From contig JBJLGX010000020.1 in assembly GCA_045564655.1 (NCBI GenBank), positions 124,001 through 188,000 of the forward strand: a stretch of DNA of 64,000 nt. The letters are read 5' to 3'. The position numbers and the translations under genes are program-made. Source of the DNA: UBA826 sp045564655. GTDB lineage: Bacteria > Chloroflexota > Dehalococcoidia > Lucifugimonadales > UBA826. Shown in pieces: positions 25,740 to 34,388 of the stretch (position 1 is the first letter of the stretch; each line of letters starts with the position of its first letter). The notes beneath the pieces are model-generated. The model saw only the letters and a list, made by a program, of their open reading frames with translations. It did no database searches and was not told where the DNA came from.

Positions 25740-27039
25740 TTGTTTCTTCTCCATCAGTATTTTTGATATTTTTTCCTTCAGCTATTTGTTCTAATATTTC
25801 CATGGTTTTTTCCATTCTCATAGATCTTTCTAAATAACTTTTCATTTCAGCTGTTTGGCTCGCGTCAGGTAAATTTTCTTCTGAATCAGCAAACAACTCT
25901 TCAATACGACTTTCAATTTGTTCATCAGTGATTTCCACTTTTTCTTCGTCGGCTAACTTTGATAATATAAAACTTCTAGTTAGACGATTAACAGCCTCTG
26001 CTTTCGAATCTTCGATTAGTTGCTCCCGTGTTGTTCCCATCGATTGAAGATAGTCATCTAAAACCATATTAGCTTGCTGAACCATACGTTCTTGCTCACT
26101 CACCATATGTTCAGATTCTCGTTGGATTAGCAGTGGTGGGAGCTCAATCATAGCTGTTTTAATGAGTTCGACAATGATAGCCTCCTGAAAGTTTCGGGTA
26201 GACTCATTTTCAGCGTCAGATTTCAAACTTTTTCGTATTTCAGACTTCAAACTTTCCATATTTTCATATTCTGCACCTAAGCTTTGGGCAAATTCATCAG
26301 TGATTTCTGGAAGAATTCTTTCTTTGATATCTGTAATATTGACATCAAATGTAATAGATTTACCAGATAAATTTTCATCTGCAAATGTTTTAGGTATATC
26401 TAATTCAAATGTATTTGATATATTAGCTTCAAGTCCTATTAATTTGTTAGCAAATCCCGGAAAAGGTCTTTCGATTTCTTCATTTACTAAGTAAACACCA
26501 TCAGTTTCATTTATTACTTCTTCTTCATTATGATTTCCAACGATACTTGCAGAAATCATGTCTCCTATCTGAACTTTTCGGTCTGCTGGTTCCCATGAAG
26601 CCACACTAGTTCTCAATTGGTCAATCCGTTCATCAATAACTTTCTTAGTTATACGAGTGGTTTTCCTTTTTACTCTTATTGCAGTGTAGTCTCCAAGATC
26701 TATTGAAGGCATTAAAGGTACAGTTGCGGAGAATGATACAGGTTCCATTCCTTCTAAACTAATGCTAGGCATTCCTACAATATCTAATTCTTGTTCTGAT
26801 ATAGCCTTACCCGTAAGTTCTGGGAGCATTGAATCTAAAGCTTCATTAACTAAACTTTCTTTACCAAAATACTGTTCAATTATATTTCTGGGAGCTTTTC
26901 CTTTTCTAAATCCAGGTATGTTTACTCGTCCTACAACTTTGTTATAGGCTTTGTTTAAATAAGGATCAATATCGTCCTCATCAAGTTCGATGTGTAGTAC
27001 AGTTTGGCACTGTTCTATCTCGTCTTGGGTGATTTTCAC
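25723..27039 (-). CDS. tig: Trigger factor
   Basis: A ribosome-associated chaperone and prolyl isomerase of 438 residues. The N-terminal ribosome-binding signature GFRKGKAP is at about residue 40-47. A degenerate FKBP-type PPIase domain (about 155-245) follows, and then the helical C-terminal chaperone domain. The start is preceded by AGGAG. It is first in the tig-clpP-clpX operon, a classic arrangement that links folding and degradation. Confidence 0.95.
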   Translation of the reverse strand: MKITQDEIEQCQTVLHIELDEDDIDPYLNKAYNKVVGRVNIPGFRKGKAPRNIIEQYFGKESLVNEALDSMLPELTGKAISEQELDIVGMPSISLEGMEPVSFSATVPLMPSIDLGDYTAIRVKRKTTRITKKVIDERIDQLRTSVASWEPADRKVQIGDMISASIVGNHNEEEVINETDGVYLVNEEIERPFPGFANKLIGLEANISNTFELDIPKTFADENLSGKSITFDVNITDIKERILPEITDEFAQSLGAEYENMESLKSEIRKSLKSDAENESTRNFQEAIIVELIKTAMIELPPLLIQRESEHMVSEQERMVQQANMVLDDYLQSMGTTREQLIEDSKAEAVNRLTRSFILSKLADEEKVEITDEQIESRIEELFADSEENLPDASQTAEMKSYLERSMRMEKTMEILEQIAEGKNIKNTDGEETNESSS

Positions 27040-27083
27040 ACTCTTCTCCTAAAATATCCAGGTTTAGTTTGGAACATCCAATA

Positions 27084-27089
27084 ATTATA
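27084..27089 (-). promoter_or_regulatory. Extended -10 promoter for tig-clpP-clpX
   Basis: On the minus strand the sequence reads TGA-TATAAT, an extended -10 with perfect core, about 45 nt upstream of the tig start. No good -35 element is visible at the usual distance. Confidence 0.45.
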
Positions 27090-27169
27090 TCATCATATGA
27101 AGTTGTATAAGAGAATCTGATTTATAGTTATAATTTAATATATGTATAAAATTAATTAGGAATTATTTT

Positions 27170-27898
27170 ATGGATGTCCCTTTCTTTTTCGCATTTTCAG
27201 CAGGAGCGATAGCTGCATTCAATCCTTGTGGCATAGCTATGTTTCCAGCATATGTTGGATATAGTTTAGGTAATGCCCGTTCTTCGAGTAACCCATTTGC
27301 ATCTTTTTTTAGAGGATTGTATTTAAGCATATCTCTTTCTTTAGGATTTCTTGTTGTTTTTGGTATTTTTGGTATTTTATTAGCTTTTGGGGGTAGATTT
27401 ATTGGGACACTTTTACCAATAATGGGCTTTGCAATAGGGTTAATTATTACACTTGCAGGACTCTATCTTTTTCTTTCAAAACGTAATATTTCAGTACAAA
27501 TATTTAACGATCTACAATTAGGAAATTTTAATGGATTTCCTCAAACATTTTTATTTGGCATCGCTTATGCTATTGCCTCTCTTAGCTGTGCCTTACCAGT
27601 ATTTTTGGCTGCTGTGGGAATAGTAGTAGGATCAGGCATATCTTTAGATAATTCGATAAATGTTGTTGTAGGATCAATCATATACTCTTTAGGAATGGGG
27701 GCTATAATGTCAGTAGTTACGGTATCCTCATTATTATTTGAAGATGCAACTACTAAATTCATAAATAAACTTATGCCAATAATTGATCAACTAGGAAAAG
27801 TTGCAATGATATTTGCAGGCTCATATATTATGTATTATTGGATTTTGGGTAAAGGTGAAGAAGTTTTTTACCTTAGACTTGAACAACTTTTTTCTTAG
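27170..27898 (+). CDS. ccdA: CcdA-like thiol-disulfide electron transporter
   Basis: A 242-residue polytopic membrane protein that carries reducing equivalents across the membrane, usually for cytochrome c maturation. Two conserved cysteine motifs are present: C20 in AAFNPCGIAMFPAYVG and C140 in ASLSCALPVFLAAVG, each followed by proline, as in the CcdA/DsbD core. I count about six hydrophobic helices. A CcmA/CcmB-like pair lies 1.4 kb downstream, supporting a role in cytochrome or heme handling. It converges with the FAH gene with three bases between. Confidence 0.88.
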   Translation: MDVPFFFAFSAGAIAAFNPCGIAMFPAYVGYSLGNARSSSNPFASFFRGLYLSISLSLGFLVVFGIFGILLAFGGRFIGTLLPIMGFAIGLIITLAGLYLFLSKRNISVQIFNDLQLGNFNGFPQTFLFGIAYAIASLSCALPVFLAAVGIVVGSGISLDNSINVVVGSIIYSLGMGAIMSVVTVSSLLFEDATTKFINKLMPIIDQLGKVAMIFAGSYIMYYWILGKGEEVFYLRLEQLFS

Positions 27899-27901
27899 GT
27901 T

Positions 27902-28669
27902 TTATTCGCCTACGACGGGATTGCTCAAAACCCCAACTCCTTCTACTTCGATTTCAACAGTGTCTCCTGGATGGATATCTCCTGGCGTACCCGGTGTACC
28001 TGTCATGATTACATCTCCGGGATGTAATGTCATTACGGCACTCACATATTCTATAATCTCCGATACTGAATACAACAAATCAGAAGTGTTTTGGTTTTGT
28101 TTCTCTATTCCGTTAACACGACATTTTACTTGTATATTAGTAGGATCTAAATCTGTAACCATCCAAGGTCCTATAGGGGCAAAGGTGTCTGAGGATTTAC
28201 CTCTAGTCCATTGAAGATCTCCCCATTGCCAGTCTCTAGCCGAAACATCGTTTCCACACGTATATGCAAAAACATATTCTAAAGCATTATCGGCGCTTAC
28301 ACCCTTACAGCTTTTACCAATTATTAGTGCTAATTCAGCTTCAGGTTGAACTTTTACGTTTGTATCTAGGGCTATTTTAGGGATAACAATATTATCATTA
28401 ATTCCTATCACAGTATTTGGAGCCTTTAAAAAGGGTTCGGGTGCTTTAGGTGCTTCCCGGCCTTCTAAATGGCTTTTGTAATTTAATCCGATTGCTATTA
28501 TTTTGCTTGGAGTTACAGGAGAAAGTAATTTAACGTCTTTTAAATTTCGTGTTATTCCTGTTTCATTGTAGTCTAGTAGTGGGCATTGTGAGATTTCTTT
28601 TATTGTTTGATTCTCCACGATCCCAAAAGCAATCTCTCCATTAAAATCATATCTAGCAAAAATAGTCAC
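27902..28669 (-). CDS. FAH-family hydrolase (acylpyruvase / OPET decarboxylase type)
   Basis: A 255-residue member of the fumarylacetoacetate hydrolase family. GTG 28667-28669 is preceded by AGGAG. The family core is clear: IIAIGLNYKSHLEG, PEPFLKAPNTVIG, VQPEAELALIIGK (metal-binding acidic residues), TCGNDVSARDWQW and GDVIMTGTPGTPG. It groups with compact acylpyruvate hydrolases and HpcE-type decarboxylases that act on 2-keto acids from aromatic or amino acid catabolism. The substrate is not predictable. It differs clearly from the 302-residue FAH protein at 7.5 kb. Confidence 0.88.
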   Translation of the reverse strand: MTIFARYDFNGEIAFGIVENQTIKEISQCPLLDYNETGITRNLKDVKLLSPVTPSKIIAIGLNYKSHLEGREAPKAPEPFLKAPNTVIGINDNIVIPKIALDTNVKVQPEAELALIIGKSCKGVSADNALEYVFAYTCGNDVSARDWQWGDLQWTRGKSSDTFAPIGPWMVTDLDPTNIQVKCRVNGIEKQNQNTSDLLYSVSEIIEYVSAVMTLHPGDVIMTGTPGTPGDIHPGDTVEIEVEGVGVLSNPVVGE

Positions 28670-28727
28670 AGAAATCTCCTGAATTGTATATAGTTTTTAA
28701 TATTTTCATAAGTTTAACCGATTTAAT

Positions 28728-29159
28728 TTATTCAATATTAGATGAATCGTACTCTACAGTTACGGATGTGTGAAGTCCACCCCGTACGTTGTAATCTAAT
28801 GTTATTGACATGGTTTTTGGGCTACACGCACCAACTAGATCCTCTAATATCTTATTGGCAGCATGTTCTTGAACTATTCCAACTCCTGTGAATGACAATA
28901 AATAATATTTTAGCGATTTAAGCTCTAAACAATATTTGTGTGGTACATAAGTAATTGTTAGAGTTCCAAAATCGGGTAATTCAGTCCAGGGGCATACGGC
29001 AGTAAATTCATCAGATTCGACCATGACTTCAGCGTTAGATTTTCCATATTCATAATCAAACACAATTATAAGAGAGTTGTCTATTTGTCCTTTTGCAGTA
29101 TTATTGAATTTATTGTCTAGAGATTTATATTCGTCTTGTAAATTTTCGATAGATGGCAT
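28728..29159 (-). CDS. queF: NADPH-dependent preQ0 reductase
   Basis: The 143-residue enzyme reduces 7-cyano-7-deazaguanine (preQ0) to preQ1 in queuosine biosynthesis. It is the short unimodular form. C56 in TAVCPWTELPDFG is the thioimide-forming cysteine and D63 the proton donor. The QueF motif ELKSLKYYLLSF binds NADPH, and H99 lies in VQEHAANKIL. No other queuosine genes are visible in this window. GAGGAA precedes the ATG. Confidence 0.93.
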   Translation of the reverse strand: MPSIENLQDEYKSLDNKFNNTAKGQIDNSLIIVFDYEYGKSNAEVMVESDEFTAVCPWTELPDFGTLTITYVPHKYCLELKSLKYYLLSFTGVGIVQEHAANKILEDLVGACSPKTMSITLDYNVRGGLHTSVTVEYDSSNIE

Positions 29160-29292
29160 TTTATTCCTCAGCTTTGAAAAATAATCGACTTTTATTATAA
29201 GTTATTATTACATTATTGACACATTGCTCTAATTTTAAAATAATTCATGTGTCTGATATCAATTATGTATGGTAATTAATGATTTTAAATAT

Positions 29293-29934
29293 ATGATTCG
29301 TGTAGATACTCTATATAAATCTTATGGGATTATTCCTGTAATTAAAAAACTAGATTTAAAAGTTAATGCAGGTGAACTTGTAATAATAAATGGATCTAAC
29401 GGAAGCGGCAAAACCACTCTTCACTTGCTTTTATCGTCTTTAATTAAACCGGACTCTGGCAATATTGAAATTTCAGGTATAAATGTTGGCGATAGTCCCA
29501 AAATAGCTAGAAGTCATATCGGGTATGTTGCCCATGAACCGTTTTTATATCCATCTTTGACGATAAGAGAAAATTTAAATTTTTTTGCAAAATTGCACAA
29601 TATTTCGTATGAAGATATTAATCAGATATTTGAGAATAATGATTTATTAAAATTATTAGGTATATCAGACAGATTAGATACCTTAGTAAGTATTCTTTCT
29701 CATGGATATAAGAAAAGAGCAGGGATTGCTTGTTCTTTGATACATAATCCGTCTGTACTATTGCTTGACGAACCCGAAACAGGCCTTGATTCTAATGGGG
29801 TTATGGCATTGATGGACATGGTGGGGTTTCTTACAAATATAAACAAATCTATTCTTATGACAACCCATACTGACCTTTCAAAGTTTAACGTGGAATATAC
29901 ACACTATATTCTAAAGAATGGACAATTAATTTAA
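29293..29934 (+). CDS. ABC transporter ATP-binding protein, CcmA-like
   Basis: A 213-residue ATPase. ATG 29293 (MIRVDTLYKSYG) is taken as start; an upstream in-frame GTG at 29269 adds eight residues that do not look like the family. It has Walker A NGSNGSGKTT, Q-loop VAHEPFLYPSLT, signature SHGYKKRAG (the usual LSxGQ is here LSHGY) and Walker B LLLDEPETGLD. The LSHGYKKR variant and the adjacent CcmB-like permease support a heme-exporter-type pair. It overlaps the next gene by one base (TAATG). Confidence 0.82.
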   Translation: MIRVDTLYKSYGIIPVIKKLDLKVNAGELVIINGSNGSGKTTLHLLLSSLIKPDSGNIEISGINVGDSPKIARSHIGYVAHEPFLYPSLTIRENLNFFAKLHNISYEDINQIFENNDLLKLLGISDRLDTLVSILSHGYKKRAGIACSLIHNPSVLLLDEPETGLDSNGVMALMDMVGFLTNINKSILMTTHTDLSKFNVEYTHYILKNGQLI

Positions 29935-30608
29935 TGAAAATATATTTTGCTCATATAATGTTAATTTTTTGGAAAGATGTGGTACTGGAACTTAGGACTA
30001 GAGAAATTTTCATATCGGTATTAGTTTTTTCTTTGTTAATTATTTTAACTTTTAATTTAGGGTTGGATAATATTCCAGGAACTATACCCACTGTTTCGGC
30101 AGGCATATTATGGATTGCTATTATTTATGGTAGTGTCATAGCTATGAATAGAACTTACTCTACCGAAATAGAATCAGGTGCTATTAATAGAATTCTACTA
30201 TCTCCAACAAGTAGAGATGCTTTTTTCTTTGGTAAAGTTTTGTCAAATATGGCATTAATGATTTTGCTAGAAGTGATTTTGTTACCCACTATGATTGTTT
30301 TGTATGACTTGAAAGTCTCTATAGCTGAAATGGCACTTGTTTCCCTACTAGTCATTTTAGCGATATCTTTAGTAGGGACCTTGTTTTCAGCTATTGCAGT
30401 TAAAACAAGAGCTAAAGAGGTTATGCTGCCAATATTACTGTTACCTATACTAGCACCTGTTTTGATTTCGGCAGTAGAAGTAACATCTTCTATCATAGTA
30501 GGCCAAACTATTTTAGATAATCAAAGATGGATATCTCTAATAGTTGTTTTTGATGCGATTTTTTTAGTTATATCTCCAGCACTTTTCACGCTAATTGTAG
30601 CTGAATGA
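29934..30608 (+). CDS. CcmB-like ABC transporter permease
   Basis: A 224-residue membrane protein with about six hydrophobic helices. The segments FWKDVVLELRTREIF, SAGILWIAIIYGSVIAMNRTY, EIESGAINRILLSPTSRDAFFFGKVLSN and ILLLPILAPVLISAVE match CcmB, the permease of the CcmAB(C) heme-exporter complex in system I cytochrome c maturation. CcmC, CcmE and CcmF are not next to it. Translational coupling to the ATPase is likely because the genes overlap by one base. Confidence 0.85.
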   Translation: MKIYFAHIMLIFWKDVVLELRTREIFISVLVFSLLIILTFNLGLDNIPGTIPTVSAGILWIAIIYGSVIAMNRTYSTEIESGAINRILLSPTSRDAFFFGKVLSNMALMILLEVILLPTMIVLYDLKVSIAEMALVSLLVILAISLVGTLFSAIAVKTRAKEVMLPILLLPILAPVLISAVEVTSSIIVGQTILDNQRWISLIVVFDAIFLVISPALFTLIVAE

Positions 30609-30641
30609 TTTTAATATCATTTTATATGCTATTTGAACTGA

Positions 30642-30670
30642 TTGACACTTCAAATTTGCATTGATATATT
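30642..30670 (+). promoter_or_regulatory. Near-consensus promoter for korAB
   Basis: TTGACA (30642-30647) and TATATT (30665-30670) at the ideal 17-nt spacing. Predicted initiation near 30677 leaves a leader of about 130 nt before the TTG start of korA. Nothing else is coded between 30609 and 30806. I saw no clear riboswitch fold in the leader. Confidence 0.6.
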
Positions 30671-30806
30671 CGGGGTGGTATGTATTAGGAATTTGTCGTA
30701 AAATCTGTAGGTTTAATTGTTATTTGATTAATAGTTGAAAATATCAATTAAATTTAATTACTGATTATTACTGTATTTTCTTGTTTCTATATATGGAGGA
30801 AGTGAA

Positions 30807-32492
30807 TTGAAAAAACAAGACTTTGTTGTCCGCTTCGCTGGCGAAGGTGGTCAAGGTGTTGTAACTTCTGCTGAAGGATTGGCTCAAGCAATGGCCCAGT
30901 CTGGTTATAATGTCCAGACTTTTTCAACTTTCCCATCTCAGATACGTGGAGGGCCAACATGGACCCAAACAAGAGTTGCTACCAGTAAAGTTCATAGCTC
31001 AGGTGATTATTTAGACGTATTAGTTGCATTTAATGAATATGCTTACATCAACCATAAAGATGATGTAGGTCCTGATGGTGTTGTAGTTTACAATTCAGGT
31101 GAATTCTCTATAGATGATTCTGAACATGTATTAGGAATGGACTTTGATGATTTGGCGAAGCAAACAGGAAACAATAGAGCTGCTAACTTTGTTGTGATGG
31201 GAGCATTGTCACAACTGGTTGGGCTACCCTTAAAAGTTTTGGAAGAATTTAATAGACAGCGCTATACTCGTGGGCGAGATTCAGACCAACAGATTATTGA
31301 CTCAAACAATATGGCTCTTTCATTAGGGTCTCAAGAAGCATCTCAGAGTGGATTTACTTTGGGAGAGCTTGAAAACCCTGATACTAATGATCATGAACAA
31401 ATTCTTGTTAATGGGAATCTTGCTGTCTGTTTAGGCGCTACAGCTGCAGGGTTAGATACATTTATCGGATATCCCATTTCTCCGGCTACACCAATATTGC
31501 TTTGGATGGAACAAAATTTAGTTGGCCCAGGTAAATTTGTTTATCAGTCAACTTCAGAAATCGAATCCATAACAAGCATAATTGGAGCAGGGTATGCGGG
31601 CAAAAAAGCAATGACTAGTACCGCAGGGCCGGGCTTTTCCCTAATGGGTGAAGGGTTGGGGTTGGCTTGGATGGCCGAAATACCTCTTGTTGTTGTTAAT
31701 GTACAACGTGGAGGCCCGTCTACAGGACTACCTACAAAAACTGAACAGTCTGATTTGTTAACAGCACTATATCCTGGTCATGGGGATGTGAAACTCCCTG
31801 TTATTGCACCTGGAACTGTAGAAGAATGTTTTTATGCAGGGGCTATGGCAGTTAATTGGGCTGAAAGATATCAAGGACCAGTTGTCTTATTAAGTGAGAT
31901 GGCTATGGCAGAGAGAAGGCAGAATATTCCTAAACCATCAATTGATGATTTGCTTATAGATGAGAGAAATATATATGACGGTGATAATGGATATCATCGT
32001 TATGATGGCTATGAATTATCACCAATGCCTATACCGGGAGGGCCAGGTAGTTACGTTGCTAACGGTAGTGAGCATGATGCTATGGGCGATACTACACATT
32101 TACCGGCTAGGCACATACAAATGACTGAGAGGAGATTTAGTAAACTAAGCCTCCTAAATGATGGTACGTATGAATCAGATAACGAAGACGCAGAAATTTT
32201 GATAGTTCCTTGGGGTGGATCTAAAGGCCCTGCTTATGAAGCATACGAACAACTTAAAAAAGATAAGGTAGATATTGGATGGATGTACACAATGTATATT
32301 CACCCAATGCCCGAGAAAATGTTAGAGATGCTACGGAGTAAGAAATTAGTTATTGTTCCTGAACTTAATTATATGGGGCAGTATTCTTCAGTATTGAGAT
32401 CAGATAGTATTAATGCAGTTTCAATAACTCAATATACAGGATTACCATTTAAGGTTAATAGTTTAGTAGAAAAGATTAAAGCTTTGATATAA
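30807..32492 (+). CDS. korA: 2-oxoacid:acceptor oxidoreductase, fused gamma-alpha subunit
   Basis: A 561-residue subunit of a CoA-dependent 2-oxoacid:ferredoxin oxidoreductase, most likely 2-oxoglutarate. TTG 30807 follows GGAGGAAG. The gamma domain (about 1-185) starts VRFAGEGGQGVVTSAEGLA. The alpha domain has YPISPATPILLWMEQ, TSTAGPGFSLMGEGLGLAWMAEIPLVVV and NVQRGGPSTGLPT. The gamma-alpha fusion plus separate beta subunit is the two-subunit Kor type. The enzyme lacks the extra ferredoxin delta subunit and transfers electrons to a separate ferredoxin. The beta subunit follows 28 nt downstream. Confidence 0.92.
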   Translation: MKKQDFVVRFAGEGGQGVVTSAEGLAQAMAQSGYNVQTFSTFPSQIRGGPTWTQTRVATSKVHSSGDYLDVLVAFNEYAYINHKDDVGPDGVVVYNSGEFSIDDSEHVLGMDFDDLAKQTGNNRAANFVVMGALSQLVGLPLKVLEEFNRQRYTRGRDSDQQIIDSNNMALSLGSQEASQSGFTLGELENPDTNDHEQILVNGNLAVCLGATAAGLDTFIGYPISPATPILLWMEQNLVGPGKFVYQSTSEIESITSIIGAGYAGKKAMTSTAGPGFSLMGEGLGLAWMAEIPLVVVNVQRGGPSTGLPTKTEQSDLLTALYPGHGDVKLPVIAPGTVEECFYAGAMAVNWAERYQGPVVLLSEMAMAERRQNIPKPSIDDLLIDERNIYDGDNGYHRYDGYELSPMPIPGGPGSYVANGSEHDAMGDTTHLPARHIQMTERRFSKLSLLNDGTYESDNEDAEILIVPWGGSKGPAYEAYEQLKKDKVDIGWMYTMYIHPMPEKMLEMLRSKKLVIVPELNYMGQYSSVLRSDSINAVSITQYTGLPFKVNSLVEKIKALI

Positions 32493-32520
32493 AATATTTA
32501 GTTATGAGGTATACAGAATT

Positions 32521-33387
32521 ATGACTCTTAAAAATCCAGAATATGATTTCAAATGGTGCCCCGGATGTGGGGATTTTGGAGTTAGAAGAGGCTTAGAAGG
32601 TGCTTTTGAGAAATATATTGTTGAGAATGAGCATCCTGTAGAAAATTCTGTTGTTGTGGCAGGGATAGGCTGTTCTGGAAATATGGTACATATGTTGGAG
32701 AAGCACCAACCTTTTGGAATACATGGAATACATGGGAGATCGCTACCTATTGCAATGGGAATTAAAATGGGTAACCCAGATCTAAATGTTGTGGTCGTTG
32801 CTGGAGATGGAGATTTTTTGGGTATTGGTGCAGAGCATATAGCTCCGCAAGCAATGCGTAATTTGAATATTACGGCTATTGTTATGGACAATGGAGTTTA
32901 TGGGTTAACTAAAGGACAAAGTTCCCCTACTACAGATCTTGGTGTTATAACGAGCTCGACTCCTTACGGCAAAATGGAAGAAAAAACTCATCCTTTGAGA
33001 TCATATATGACTATGGGGGTTTCTTTCATTGCATCTGTTATATCTAATAAAGTTAAAGATATGTCTGATATGATGTTTCAAGCCATGAATCATCAAGGAT
33101 TTTCCATTGTGCACGTTCAATCTCCTTGCACAGAGTATAATAATACCTACGAGGCTTTGAAAGGGAGTAAATCAAAAGGAATAGATCCTCTTGCATATAC
33201 CATACCTGAAGGTCATGACCCTGAAGATGCCCAAGCGGCACAAGATTTAGTTGATGCTGATGGCATACCGGTAGGAATAATATATAAAGATACTAGTAGA
33301 GCGACTTTTGACCAAAAATTGTCACAAACTACAGGGTCTAAATCAATGAAAACCGTTGAAGACTTTATGGGTCAATATTCTATATAG
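32521..33387 (+). CDS. korB: 2-oxoacid:acceptor oxidoreductase, beta subunit
   Basis: A 288-residue TPP-binding beta subunit with one [4Fe-4S] cluster. Cysteines in FKWCPGCGDFG and AGIGCSGN, plus a later one in SPCTEY, fit the cluster ligands. GDGDFLGIGAEH and MDNGVYGLTKGQSSPTT form the TPP/Mg site. With KorA it converts 2-oxoacids plus CoA to acyl-CoA, CO2 and reduced ferredoxin in the TCA cycle or amino acid breakdown. The stop lies two bases from that of the opposing MaoC gene. Confidence 0.93.
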   Translation: MTLKNPEYDFKWCPGCGDFGVRRGLEGAFEKYIVENEHPVENSVVVAGIGCSGNMVHMLEKHQPFGIHGIHGRSLPIAMGIKMGNPDLNVVVVAGDGDFLGIGAEHIAPQAMRNLNITAIVMDNGVYGLTKGQSSPTTDLGVITSSTPYGKMEEKTHPLRSYMTMGVSFIASVISNKVKDMSDMMFQAMNHQGFSIVHVQSPCTEYNNTYEALKGSKSKGIDPLAYTIPEGHDPEDAQAAQDLVDADGIPVGIIYKDTSRATFDQKLSQTTGSKSMKTVEDFMGQYSI

Positions 33388-33389
33388 TA

Positions 33390-33824
33390 TTATAAGCTTT
33401 TTGAAGGCAATGATATTTTTGCTGATCCAGGTGTAGTTACTTTACCTTCATGAGTTTCAAGTCTTATGTCACACTCTATTATGTTTTCTCCGTTTTCAAC
33501 ATATTTTTTAGTGACATTTCCTTTTGCAAAAACCGGAGTTCCCGGTATATCCATAGCTCTATATTGGACGGTTAGTCTTTTTAATTTTCCTTCTAAACCC
33601 ATAAAGTCAGTCATGAGTTGACCGAGGAAAGCATTTTTTAAAGCTCCATGTAAAATGACGTCAGGAAGATTATTTGATAAAGCAAAAGATTTATCATAAT
33701 GGATTTGATAGTAGTCACCAGACGCCCCTGCATATTTAACTAACTGCTGAGTCGTAGGATCTTTTTGTAATGTTGGTATATTATCGCCTATATTTATGTC
33801 TTCATAGTAATTTTGGATTGTCAT
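33390..33824 (-). CDS. MaoC-like hot-dog dehydratase, catalytic partner (HadB-like)
   Basis: A 144-residue hot-dog protein. The MaoC catalytic dyad motif is present in ASGDYYQIHYD, with aspartate and histidine spaced as in R-hydratases, followed by VILHGALKNAFLGQLM. AGGAG precedes the ATG. The upstream neighbour is a second MaoC-like protein, so the two probably form a heterodimeric (3R)-hydroxyacyl dehydratase like mycobacterial HadAB. The substrate may be a hydroxyacyl-CoA or a hydroxyacyl-ACP. Confidence 0.82.
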   Translation of the reverse strand: MTIQNYYEDINIGDNIPTLQKDPTTQQLVKYAGASGDYYQIHYDKSFALSNNLPDVILHGALKNAFLGQLMTDFMGLEGKLKRLTVQYRAMDIPGTPVFAKGNVTKKYVENGENIIECDIRLETHEGKVTTPGSAKISLPSKSL

Positions 33825-33848
33825 TTTAGACTCCTATTGGATTGTGTT

Positions 33849-34325
33849 CTACTTAGGGTCATAGGATATTGATGTTGTACGTTGGATGGCGACTATTTTA
33901 TTAAACTGGTTAACATATTTCTTCTCATTAATCATAATTAACATATTTCCTAGTTTGCCATCTCTTTCTTGTAAATCTGATAAATATTTTGTTACAGTAA
34001 TCAAATCTCCAGGACGAATTTCTTCAAAATATTCCCATTCACTGCCACCATCTACGACGGCAGAATATGGGCTCTCAATTTTTGCTTTGCCTGTACTCGG
34101 ACCGAGAAACCCATCTATAGAACGTAAAAATGTTGGAGGAGCAATTATTCCTCCAAATTTAGTATTCCTAGCAACTTCTTCATCACTGTAAATTGGATTC
34201 GTATCTCCGATTGCCTCTGCAAATTTAATTATTGCACCTTTTTCAATCTCTTTTGTAACAGGTTCAGATTCAATTCCTATTGCATCTTTTAATTCTTTTG
34301 TTATAGCTGATTTTTTGTCGGACAC
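33849..34325 (-). CDS. MaoC N-terminal-type hot-dog protein (HadA-like)
   Basis: A 158-residue partner subunit. GTG 34323-34325 follows AGGAGG closely. The features FAEAIGDTNPIYSDEEVA, GGIIAPPTFL and GGSEWEYFEEIRPGDLITV match the FAS1-dehydratase/MaoC N-terminal domain family. In such pairs this subunit is largely structural and shapes the acyl tunnel. It lies 24 nt before the HadB-like gene in the same orientation. Confidence 0.82.
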   Translation of the reverse strand: MSDKKSAITKELKDAIGIESEPVTKEIEKGAIIKFAEAIGDTNPIYSDEEVARNTKFGGIIAPPTFLRSIDGFLGPSTGKAKIESPYSAVVDGGSEWEYFEEIRPGDLITVTKYLSDLQERDGKLGNMLIMINEKKYVNQFNKIVAIQRTTSISYDPK

Positions 34326-34388
34326 AATTCCTCCTAAAAATTTAACATTTGATTATGTCAGAATGAGAAGATTATATAACATTAGAGC

